The notes beneath the pieces are model-generated. The model worked only from the letters and a program-made list of their open reading frames with translations. It ran no database searches and was not told where the DNA came from. Made by a program: the position numbers and the translations under genes. Source: Brugia malayi (taxonomy: Eukaryota; Nematoda; Chromadorea; Rhabditida; Onchocercidae). Taken from it: a stretch of DNA of 64,000 bases. Shown here piece after piece: positions 1 to 10,866 of this stretch. Within the stretch, counting starts at the first letter, position 1; every line of letters starts with the position of its first letter. The DNA is taken from assembly GCF_000002995.4 (NCBI RefSeq), contig NW_025062479.1, positions 12,381,721-12,445,720 of the forward strand. Reading direction: 5' to 3'.

Positions 1-2
1 AG

Positions 3-1277
3 GTGTAATGAGCACTGTTTTCAGTTTCATTCATCAAAAGCGCGTGAAATTTTCCCATTTGCAGAATTTTCATCATCGCTTAACGAAACGAGAACTGCAA
101 CAAATTTTCGCCGTATCTAATCACAACGACGTGCCAGAATACGCGCTGATCGATGTTAGCAGGAAGGAATTCAGTGATGGTACCGTGCATTTATTATTCA
201 ATGCTTGGGATCAGAAATTTCACGTCGATCTCAAGCGTAACCTCAAACTACTCAGTCCTCATTTGGTAAATTACCTTAAAATGTAACTGCTACGACACGT
301 AACGCTTGTTAGCTTGATTGCCCTCTTTCATCTTCATTTCCGTTGTTTTCATTACAGAATAAGAGTCAGAACTGATTGTTCTGCAAGAAAAAAAAATGCG
401 AAGTTACTTCTTTGTCAAATAGTTCTTTATGAATTGCAAAAAATGATTGGTTTTTCAACCGATTGAAATGAACAGAATGGTTAATGTATTATCCGTTATT
501 AATGATATTCAAAGACACGAGTCAAGAATGTGTTCTACTTTAAGTCTTCGTCAATAAACCTTTTATTTTGCTCTTTCGCTGTTGTTGAAGGATTAATCAA
601 AAATAAGTGGAATTTCTGTATTTTATTGCCTCGGGACAACAATAAATTTTGCTGTGAATTGCGTGATTTATAATGCATGTATTTTATAAATCACGCAATT
701 CTGGATTAGTCAACTTTGATGTCATTGTTGGTGTAATGAAAGTTTTTGTAAACAAGAAAAGGACTGAGCACATGGCTTTATCGAGGACGAATTTAGATCT
801 CGGTGGTGCGTGACGGCAGCAGAAGTTCCAGAAGTCAGGGATTACCGACACATCTGAAAGCAGATTGTCACTTCCATGGAAAAGTATTATCACACGATAA
901 CGTTTCAGCCGCCATATCCTATTGCGACTATTTGACTGGTACCATTGTGATGGACAATCATTTTCTCTTATTACAAACAGTTCCTCAACGTCTCAGACAT
1001 CTACACCAGGTATGCGGTCGTATGACGATACGAATAAGTATTAGGTGAACAAGCAGGCTTAAATGAGTCATTTCAGGTCAAGCAACATCATATCATATAT
1101 AAACGTGAAGTGGACCCGTCTTCTAACTTGGATGATGCGCCAGAAGGACAGTTACCAAAGCTCAATGATGAGTCGAACGAGAAGGAATTTTGTGACGTTA
1201 GTAAGTCGGTTGATGATGCAATTGGCATGTGCAATAAGGCTACTGCTGCTGCAGGCACAGCTATTGCAGATCCGCTT
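3..1277 (+). other. ADAMTS prodomain exons
   Basis: Three exons, 3-265, 797-1009 and 1077-1277, join in phase 0. They encode a propeptide of the M12B type, with the recognisable stretches ADCHFHGKV and [18 protein letters not shown] around 850-980. A prodomain of this type keeps the protease latent during secretion. I see no clear furin site (RXXR) before the catalytic domain. It could lie in the poorly resolved interval 1278-2092, where I can only propose a 31-base exon at 1632-1662 that restores phase. Confidence 0.7.
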
Positions 1278-4200
1278 GTAAGCTTCACGCTAAATGCTTC
1301 CAATCCAAAGTTGAGGGCATTCCTGCTCTGATATCAGTCGTTGGAATAAAATCAGTCCACCAAATATGACCACATGCATGCATGCATACATCCTCCTACT
1401 GCTGGTCATTTTGTTCTTCTCTTCTTTAATTATTCTAAATATTATCGATCTCAACAGAATCAGCATCCACCCATCTAAGTAAATCAATCTCTGTGGACTC
1501 ATAAAATAGTTATCCATTTACTTTTGAGTAAGTGCGACAGACGCGCTACGTTGGATGATGGGAGATTTTAAAGCATTTATATTTTTTCTATTTAGATTTA
1601 ATTTATAAGACTAAAAATTCTTAGTAAACAGACCTTATCTGATTGCCGCGCTTCTAACGCTCGTGAGGATCATCTTTCCGCATTCTGAACGGATATATGA
1701 TAAGGCGGCGATGTACGAACACGCATTTTGTCAGAATTCATTACTTCCTAATTTGGTTAAAGTCGAGAAATTAGCTCAGAATCGATGGTGGGAAAGATTT
1801 CCTGTACTTTTTCTTCCTAACAGAAAATTTGTCAACAAAAGCCAGCCGAAAAATACTTGATAAGTACAATTTTAAGCGCTGAAGTTAAACTGCATGAATG
1901 TTGTTGATAGTCGGGGGTGGAAGAGAAGATTCGGCTTAGTGCCAATGGAAGTGTATCGACAAGAAATGAATAATTGCTTTTGCATGACAGCATTTGCACT
2001 GCTGCTGGACTGGGTGTTTCTTTTCTTTCATATTTTTAAGTCCGAATTTCGAGTTTTTGTTGAAAAGTGAAACAGTTGATGGAAACTTACAGCCGAAGGA
2101 CCAACATTCAACTATACAATACCTGTAGAAGGTAATCTCGATTCCCTCTTCATCTTCCCACAATTGGATCCAGTAACCTTAGAAATTGGACTTTTTCTGG
2201 ATTCCAAGCTTTATGAGCATTTTCAACGTGAATTCATTGATGATCCCGAACAACATTTGGTGGATTTCTCTCTTGCTTTGATCAATAATGTTCATGTTCT
2301 TTACCAACAGTCATCGATGACTCCAAACTTGGATATTGTCATCGTACGATTTGAATTGTGGAAAAAACAACCGGTAGCGTTTATTTTCACTTGAAATTAA
2401 AAAAATTTGAAGTCGTAAGATCAAGAAATTGTCTTTAAGTGGCCTTTTAAACTTGCTAAAGTTATTAAAGTATGCTGTAATGTTGCTACAAACTACAAAC
2501 TAGTTCAAATTAGTAAGGAAATAAAACTTTTCCGTGATACTTATACAATCTAATGAGTCTTTTTCACAGAATTATAACTACACATGGAAAAAAATACAAA
2601 AAAATAGAATACAAAAATTATTAAGTTGATTTTTGATTTAAATAAGCAATTTAATCGTTCAAATATGCTGCATTCTAGACAGGGCTTGATACGTTAGCAC
2701 ATCGGAATGGACAAGCACAGACATTACTGAATCTGTTTTGTCGCCATCAAGCTACCCTTAATCCGGGAACTGATCTGACTGATCCAGAGCACTGGGATCA
2801 CGGCATTCTCCTTACTGGGTTTGTCTTTTCGTTCTTTTTTTTTTTTTTTTTTTTCATTTTCTCTGCTTTTTAACTTTATGAAACTTGTTAAGTTTACTAA
2901 TAAATTTAGTCGAATAAGCTGCAATCTTTATAAATGTAATATAGTAATCAAATTATATCAGTAATAGGTAAGAAAAAAATATTAATGAAAATTGTTATGA
3001 CCAAAACATTTATTTAGAAAAGGCAACATTCCTCACCTAATTGATCTTTTTTCCTACAAATACTTCAGAATTACTTTTTTTAACAACTTTATATCTTTCT
3101 ACTCTTCAACAATTATTCTCTTTGCATGGAACTATCATATATTTGGGAGCTCATGCAAACTCTCATATATGTTTGAGGAAGATGAATATCTTATTTGCTT
3201 GTGCCTTGACGTTTTGAAGAGTATATGGGGTGATGTGACTTTATGGAATATTTTTCTTATCACTTTAAACAGCAAAAAACGATCAACATTCACTATTACC
3301 CCCTTCATTTAATCAGCTACATGGAGCCCTCATATATTCGAATAGATGGATCTCATCTGCTTATATCCTGACGTCTGCCGTTTTAGTATATATTTTTCGA
3401 TAAGCTGCGTTCGACACTGTTTCTTTCGTGTTGTCTTAACAGCAAAAGATCACTGAAAGTGAATGATTTTAACGTATGAAACATATTTATGTCACTTTTT
3501 GTCAATCACGGATAATAAAATTTTAAAGGTTTTGTAAAAGTTATTGTAAAAAAAAAAAGAATTTATTATTAAAACTTTTTGTGTTGGAAAGAAAAAGAAA
3601 AAAGATTGTGTTGTCTGTTTACTGAGCGAGCGACGAGCGACTCTAGATAGGTCTTCCCGAGCATAATGAGAAGTACTAGTGGCACAGCAAGCTGGTACAT
3701 CTCTCAGATTATTTAATTTTGAATCTTGTGAATGGAAAATTAGAAATAATAATTTCGATTACCGAAATTAGCTCTGAATATGTACAGATATGACATCTAT
3801 CATACAACGACTTCGGTTGCTGGCGTTGCACCTGTTGCACGAATGTGCGATCAAATATTTGCATGCAGTTTGGTGGAAGGAATGCATCTTGGCCGATCAT
3901 TTGTCTTGGCTCATGAAATGGGGCATAAGTTTGTTTAAAGTTATTGAGGAATAATTGAGTTTTAGGAAATACATGATATAATGTACGATATTTCTCGACA
4001 TTAACGCGTTTCGGATTTCAAGTAGAAGGAATCGGCAGAATCTCAAAGCAAAGATTCTGAAGGAAAGAAATGCTCATTTCATTTCAGCATGGGTATGGTC
4101 CACGATGGGATTCAGAATCAGTGCGGCCGAAGTTGTTGTCTAATGTCAGCAGTGAATGGAGCTGGCAAAACTACTTGGAGTGAATGTTCAGTGCGTGAAT

Positions 4201-7200
4201 TCAATGCATTCTTACTGCAATTAGAGTAAGTGTGAATTCATTAACTTTTCAGTTATTTCATAAATTTCGTTTTCGAAACATCAGTATTGCATTTGTGTGT
4301 CAATGTCATCTTAGTTTGATCTTCGTTTCCTGCATCCTTGGTAAACTGCAATAAATTGTTTTGGTTGCAGTGAAAGTGGTCGTGGTAACTGCCTGCGTGA
4401 TGGGTCAGAAGGACTCTTGATTTATAATCATATGAAGGATAGCCGTTTACCTGGACAGCGCTTCACGGCTGATCAACAGTGTTCTTATTTTTGGGGCAGA
4501 GGCTTTGAAGTCGAAATACCCAGGGGAAAGACAATGGATGTTCGATTTTTATACATTTTTATAGTTAAAATAATTTCTAGCCATCGAAGCACTACAACCG
4601 CTTTTGTTTTTCCCGAAAGCTACAGTGCTCTTTGGACGAAGGCGAATTCCTTCATTCATTCTCACTACAACCGAAATATAACGCTATCTGAACTGCTGGC
4701 TCCAAAGTTTAACGTTTTAAATTGATTTCCTGTTATTTCAGGACATTTGCCGCATATTATGGTGTGGAAATAATGGTTCGACGATATCAACAGCTCATCC
4801 AGCGCTAGAGGGAAGTTGGTGTGGCGGTAGCAAGGTGGTGGCTATTGCATTTATTTTGTTTAACTGTGATTAATAAAATGATAAGATCGCCGAATTAATA
4901 AGCGCGAGAACTTTTGTGGGGATCTGTGATTATTTCCCATTGCTGATGTTTCAATTTTACTGAAATGCAGTAAATGAGTAGAAGGAAATCCTACGCATCA
5001 ATATCTATGGATGAACGCAAAAGTTAGCTCCAGTGGACATCAGCCATCAATTTTGAACAATGATATTTATGTATATAGTAGAGATTGTTGACTATTGCAG
5101 TTCTGCATTGAAGGACAATGTCAACAGTGGCCACAACGAACAGCTCCAGCCAAAGTGAATGGTGGATGGACTGAATGGAGTGGTAAGGAAAGACGATGTC
5201 CGATCAGTCAGTGCCAAATAACGGGCAGTATTCAAATTAAGAGTCAGATGAGAACGTGCACCAAACCTTCGTTAGTTTCCAGATATAATTTTTTACAGCT
5301 ACTCAACTGTTTACCTTTTAATAATCTGAAATTTCTGTCCTGCAACGTTTCCAGTATTTATTTGGAACTATGTTGTTATATTTGACTTTAGCAATAAATG
5401 CTTTAGATTATATCGTGCACAAATATTAGATGGAAATATTAGATCATTATAAATTTTTTTTTATATGCTTTAAAATTATTTTTCAGGCCTAATAATGGTG
5501 GTAGAAAATGTATAGGCTCTAATGTGCGTGGCCTAATTTGTGGCGATGTAAACTCAAGTTGCAAAGCGATGACACTGTTAGAATATGGCACTAAGGTATG
5601 TACAGCAATAAAAAACGACCATGAAAAGCCGGACCGGCAACTTACCGGTGCTACATTTTTTCGTTAGTTTTTTCTTTTTTTTTTTTGGAAATTTAAGTCA
5701 TTATTCATATCAGTTTCAAACTGTTGTAATTTGTTATTCTCTAAATATTGCCTGAATTTCTTTTTAAGAAGAGATTGATTTATCCGAATCACTTCTTTTC
5801 ATTTTTGCACTCTTCTATTCTTTATTTCGCAGACAGTACACAACCGTGCAAGGTCTGGTGTCACTTGACTGATTCGGAACTAATCCGAAACAAAGGCCAG
5901 TACCCGGATGGCTCCCCTTGCGGAGCTGGACAATTCTGCGTTGGGGGACAGTGCCTGGTGAGTCAGTGAAATTGTTCTGTTCTGGACTGCACAGCTTCTT
6001 TAATGCGAATAAGCATCCTCTCCGTAACTGCAGAACTTAGTTGCAGACACTGATGTGTAATAACAAAGCTGTAGTGCAAAGCAGGAAAGACTGTCCTGCA
6101 ATTCTCGGCAGTGACAGTGAGGATTGGACTGGATGGAGCGAGTGGTCCGAATGCTCAATTTTTTGTGATTCTGGCGGGAAACAACAGCGGAAACGAATCT
6201 GTCAGTCGGTTAGCACTTTTGTTTCAAGTTCAAATTCTTCAGAAACAGGAATATAAGGACGAGTTGAAGAGAGCAACCTAACCTGATCAGGATTCGTTTA
6301 TCTAAGAGAATCTGACTTCTTTGTTTTTTGAATAGTGCAAATATTGCAAGCAATAATAAAATTGCAGCAGAAATGTATAGGTGAATCAATGGATTCCCGA
6401 TCATGTTTTCCCAAAATATCGTCCTGTCGGGAGTCCGAGAAGCAAAAAAGATGCAATACGAGCTGTGGCGACAAGATGCAAGACAGAACGCAAATTTGCA
6501 TGAAAGGGCAAAACTGTCCCAGTGCTGTTAAACCAGGACGCCAGTGCAGCAAGGTGACATTCCCTGTCAGTATGTCACCTACTATATACTTTAGCTCAAG
6601 CGCAACAGTTTCAGGTTAGCTGTGTCGCTTGGCACGAGTGGGAATTATGGTCGGCATGTAGCACGACCTGTGGTAGCGGACAAAGGAGCAGGAAGCGCCA
6701 GTGTAGTCAGATGAATGGATGTGAAGGCGAAGGTATCCAAATTGAGCCGTGTGAAACTAAGGTTGGAATAGTTGTTGTGACACATTATGGCAATTCTTCT
6801 TTGCACTCATTCTTCACGCGTCCTGACTGCAATTAGAGTTAACTGAACACATTCTCACTTTATACACATCATAAAGAAGCACGTAATGTGGATGCTAGAC
6901 ATGTCTTTCTTTACAGTTCTCTTTTATCTACAGTACTTCCCTTCGTCCAATCCCTAAGTCTTCAATTCAGTAACGAACGTGTTTTAGAAATGTCTGCTGG
7001 AAATATGGGGTGACTGGTTGCCTTGCTCGGCATCATGCGGACTGGGTTTCCAGTTACGCGAGCGTTTGTGTGATGGATCGCTCTGTGCTAGTGGGCAAAA
7101 GCAGGCTAGGACTTGTAATGAGAAAGTTGGTTTACTTAATTGGTCGCACAGCGAATTTTTGACGCTATGACTAATTAATTGAATCTTAATCGTAGAAATG

Positions 7201-10200
7201 AAAGTCAATTCACTATACCAAAGCTTCGCCATTTTACTTAATTAGTTCAGCAAATTTCAATACTTTGCAAAATTCTAGGACTGTAGTAATGGTGGAACAC
7301 TGTTGCAACTGTGGAGTGATTGGTCTGATTGGCTGCCCTGTTCTGCTTCCTGTGGTGAAGGTATACAAATCAGAGTCCGGAAATGTATTGCTGGTTCGTT
7401 GTTTTGAATCGAATACGTACGTGATGAATGGTGATGAAGCATTCAAATCAAGACATCCATAGCTAGATTCTCTGTTTGATATCACTTTAATAGTCTGGTG
7501 GATTGCCGTATCGCCGTGTTGATATAATGAAGAGAATCTTTTGTTGAACTGAATACACTGAAATTCGTCTTTGCTTATTGCATGAGTTAACCTACCGTTG
7601 AGTAGGTGTAAAGCGATATCCTTTGCAGGAAATTGTCCAAAATTGGATTCAGTAATTGATCAGCGACGCTGTGTTTTACGTCCGTGTCCGGAATGGACTT
7701 CGTGGAGTGACTGGAGTGATTGTTTGACGTGTGAGCGTAAAGAAGTACGACATCGTGAACGACATTGCCGAATAGGTCTCATACAAGCTGATGCTGAAGG
7801 ACACGAATGTCCTGGTACAGTCTAATTTGATGATAAGACATCTTGATTGACTGCTACAATCACTTAAGTCACTTTTTATTGTCTTACTACATGACGACGT
7901 TCGTAGCTTTAGGGGGAGCGAAAGAAATAGAAACTTGTGATATTTCGTGTGAAATATCGACCTTTACGAGTGACAAGAAATCGCGTCGTAAAGTTAATAC
8001 ATCAGATCGTATCGTTCAAGTAATTAATTCGGAATTAAAAGTGCTGGCTATATGGGAGCAGTGGCAAGAGTGGCAACCCTGTTCGCGTACCTGTGGTGCA
8101 GGTACTCGCATAAGGTTACGGAATTGTGAATTTAAATGGATTGTGATGCTCCTGAACAATTGTATTCCTAATAGATCCGATTCTTCCCTTCTTTCACTGT
8201 TTCCCTATTGTTTTCTTTAGCTGTTTTCATATATTACCTAAATCTTTTCTTTCAGGAAGGGTATTTGTCAAAGTGGTATTAACTGCACAAAAGGAGAACC
8301 AATTTTAGATATTCAACTATGCAACGGCAATTCCTGTGGTACTTCTGGTGAATTATCCTAGTTATTTGATAAGCTACTTTTTCTAAAAGAGATTGGGATC
8401 ATGGCAGAGGATTCAGTTTTCTTGAACTGAAGTAATTCTATTGAGAAGTAATCACTTTAAGTAAAATTGTAATTAAATTTGTTTATTGTCCTAATAAAGA
8501 GTAATAAAAAGTTCAAAATGTCGTGAGTACGACAAGAAAAGGTATGTTTAGACCCTATGTTATAGGTTCTAAAATAATGCCCAAAAACTTCACAATTTGG
8601 CTTTGGTAATTATAGTGCTCTTTCCAGTAAATTTTGTCTTATTTTGATAATCAAATTTATTTTAAAAGCCCAACTTTTCCAGATTTCTAAAGTATGGAAG
8701 TATTCAGAAGATCCCTTTAAAATAAATATACGAATTATTTCAGTCATCTGATTGCTGATAGTACGGGAATGCAAGGTTTTTAAAGATATTGAATACGTGG
8801 GAAGTTTTGGAGAGCAAAGATGTAATTTGAGATTTGCTATCGAGAAAGACAATCTTAGACGTTTTCCGCGATTCTTTGCAAGCGTCCTTTGAAGTAATAA
8901 TCTCTCATAACAAAATGAATTTGTCGAGAACAAGCTCGAAATTCCACTAGAAATAATCTTTGTACCGAACAATCGAATTTAGCAAAGGGTCAAATTTAAA
9001 TCAATGTATTTATATTTAAGCAAATCATGTTAATCATTTATTGTAAGTTTTATTGTAATTCAAATTCTTTAATGACTCATAGATGGTAATGTGTTAACAA
9101 ATTCCCATGCTAATCTGTCATATTATCTAATGCACATCTTTCCAATCCTTTGTTCGTTATCTAATTCCGTTTACAAAAACTATCCCATAGCCTTCCTCCT
9201 AGCTTCCATTGTATCAATCGCTTTATCTCTCCACCCTCAAATCATGCTATATAAGGGCAATGACCACTCAACCACAGGATTGTTCCAGAAGTCTCCCCGT
9301 TGCTTAGCTCATCCTCCTCACTAAATTGTCAAACTACTGATTGCTTGTTTGGTTTAATTACCCAAGATAAAGCACTCGACTCAATTGTGCAAGTAAAACA
9401 ACCCAATTCAATCCATTCACAACACCAATCCAATCCAATACATTCACAACAGAATTGATAGAAGTGGAAAGAACAAGTAGAAGCACTGATAGTGCAGTGC
9501 AGAAGTTCGGTCCATTGATGTTGAAATTGGGGAAAATTACTACTTAGTCTTCGTATCATTTTCTACAAATTTGAGTTTGTCTGAAGGCTGTTGACATTTG
9601 GTTAGGCTTTGGTTTCGTTAATTTCGCATGCATTTTGTTCATTGACACAGACAAGGCAACAGTAAGTGCAGGTCATGGTCTACTGCTTGTGATGAAAGTC
9701 TGCAAGCCAGATTCAGGAAGTGCAAGGCATCTTTCCTTCTTCTGTTCTGAATGAATGCTTTATCCAGTTATAAGCTCTTCATTTTCTGATGCAGTTAATG
9801 ACAAATGCTCGTTAGAAAAAGATTTGATTATAAATAGTGCGGTGATCGGTGACAGTACACAATATCAGAAGACCAGCAACAATTCCTTGGCTCACCGTAA
9901 CGAACGGCACCGGCTCTTTAGTAGAAAATTTCTCCTTTACACATTTTCATCAAATTCTTTTTGCAACGTTCATCACATAGCAGATATTGTTACTTTTACT
10001 CTTAAGAATTACGAAAAATCGAATTGCTTTGCAGTAACCTGAATGGAGCGAGTGGTCACGTTGTAGCTGTTTTTCAATGAATCAGTTCAGACGATGATTT
10101 TGCCGAATTGTGAAACCATCGTTGCAAGGTTTTTGCGTGGGTACTATTTTGAAGAGAGGACGTGTACACCGTTTATATGTCGTACGTGTTCCATCGAATT

Positions 10201-10866
10201 AAAACATGGCATCAAAGGGTAGAGAGTACTTGACATCAGAGCACCTCTACTTCTACCTTAGCTTTAGTGTCCGAAAGTGGCGATTGGTCCAACCAGAGTG
10301 ATTGGAGCTTTTGTTCAAGCAGTTGTGGCATTGCTGGTCATCAGATCCGGAGCAAAATGTGTTCTAATCCAGTACCTTCCAACAAGTTCTGTATTTCGAT
10401 TACTCCTTCCAGTCAGTTTCATGCAATTATTCTTACAATCAAAATTTGTATCAGCTAAGTCCAGAGGTTCATACTGTATTGGTTCATCATTCGATCAGCG
10501 ATCTTGTATATCAAGAACAGCCTGCATTGGAACACCAATTAACGGAAGATGGACATCATGGTCTGAATGGTCACAATGCTCTGATCCTTATGGTCATCGG
10601 TCCCGAATGAGGTAATATGGACCTTAAGTAGCTTGTTGTTAAAGTGACCGTTTGATGATCAGTGATGCAAGTGTTCTTAACTTCATTTGAGGCGTGATGA
10701 TATTACAGTGAAAGCCACTGCTATTTACTTTTTCAGATTTTGTTCAAATCCTCGTCCATCAGAAGGTGACTTTCAGCGCGTTGGCTCAGATTTTGAAATA
10801 ACGTCATGCGATGATATTTCCCGTTTATTTCATTGTAGGTTTGTCGTCAGATGTCGAGGCAGATAA
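3..10866 (+). CDS. adt-1: ADAMTS-type secreted metalloprotease with TSP1 array (ADT-1-like), 5' end outside window
   Basis: A multi-exon gene for a secreted zinc metalloprotease of the ADAMTS family, which cleaves extracellular matrix and basement-membrane proteins. In order I read a prodomain, a reprolysin catalytic domain, a disintegrin-like/Cys-rich region, and about ten TSP1-type repeats, ending at a TAA at 10864-10866. The exons join in phase to about 1,229 codons, if a tentative 31-base exon at 1632-1662 is accepted. The first visible exon starts right after an AG at positions 1-2 and is open upstream. Its first ATG (position 8) is not followed by a signal peptide, so the true start probably lies to the left. 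No C-terminal GON domain is seen, and the tail after the last TSP1 is short. That fits ADT-1 better than GON-1, but orthology is inferred from architecture only. The next gene (myosin) converges on it. Confidence 0.82.
657..700. repeat. Perfect 17-bp inverted repeat (hairpin) in ADAMTS intron
   Basis: Positions 657-673 (AATTGCGTGATTTATAA) are the exact reverse complement of 684-700, separated by a 10-base loop at 674-683. It sits inside the 266-796 intron. It may be a folded RNA element or the remnant of a small inverted-repeat transposon; no target-site duplication was seen. Confidence 0.85.
2093..4225 (+). other. ADAMTS catalytic (reprolysin) domain exons
   Basis: Exons 2093-2373, 2679-2818, 3788-3928 and 4088-4225 are phase-compatible. 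They begin with the typical sheet-forming start ([17 protein letters not shown]) and continue through [14 protein letters not shown]. The zinc-binding motif HEMGHNMGMVHD is split by the intron between 3928 and 4088; its three zinc-binding histidines and the catalytic glutamate are all present. The Met-turn follows as CLMSAVNG. All key residues are intact, so the enzyme is predicted active. Confidence 0.85.
2836..2854. repeat. Poly-T tract (19 bases) in ADAMTS intron
   Basis: An uninterrupted run of T just after the 5' splice site at 2819. Probably only a simple repeat; no other function is apparent. Confidence 0.9.
4371..5957 (+). other. Disintegrin-like, first TSP1 and Cys-rich exons
   Basis: Exons 4371-4539, 4742-4834, 5101-5270, 5487-5599 and 5833-5957. 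The first two encode the ADAMTS disintegrin-like module ([36 protein letters not shown]). The third starts with FCIEGQC and runs into a TSP1 beginning GGWTEWSG. The last is a Cys-rich segment ([24 protein letters not shown]). The donor after 4539 (GTTCGA) and the use of GTACAG at 5600 are weak but keep the frame. Confidence 0.7.
6047..10866 (+). other. TSP1 repeat array exons
   Basis: Exons 6047-6208, 6368-6553, 6615-6761, 6988-7125, 7279-7393, 7629-7814, 7913-8114, 8256-8338, 10268-10385, 10465-10611 and 10737-10866 join in phase. Most carry a W-rich core followed by a CSxxCG-like turn and spaced cysteines, for example [51 protein letters not shown] and [17 protein letters not shown]. The unit in 6368-6553 has CNTSCGD but lacks the tryptophans. 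TSP1 repeats in this family bind matrix and glycosaminoglycans. Intron 8339-10267 (1.9 kb) is far longer than the others and holds two decayed repeats. Confidence 0.75.
8339..10267 (+). pseudogene. Long ADAMTS intron containing two decayed TSP1 exons
   Basis: The flanking exons (ending 8338, phase 1; starting 10268, two-base lead) join directly in frame, so the 1.9 kb between them can be spliced out. Within it, 9656-9750 reads [11 protein letters not shown] then RFRKCK and ends in TGA. Positions 10035-10135 read [12 protein letters not shown] then QFRR, interrupted by an in-frame TAA (10035) and TGA (10095), and then FCRIV. Both look like TSP1 repeats that have lost coding capacity. The rest of the interval shows only AT-rich sequence and imperfect short repeats near 9410-9470. 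Confidence 0.6.

Noticed and set aside
8610..8972. 120-codon minus-strand frame inside the long ADAMTS intron
   Set aside because: No ATG-proximal context, no family motif and AT-rich random composition; the intron interpretation suffices.
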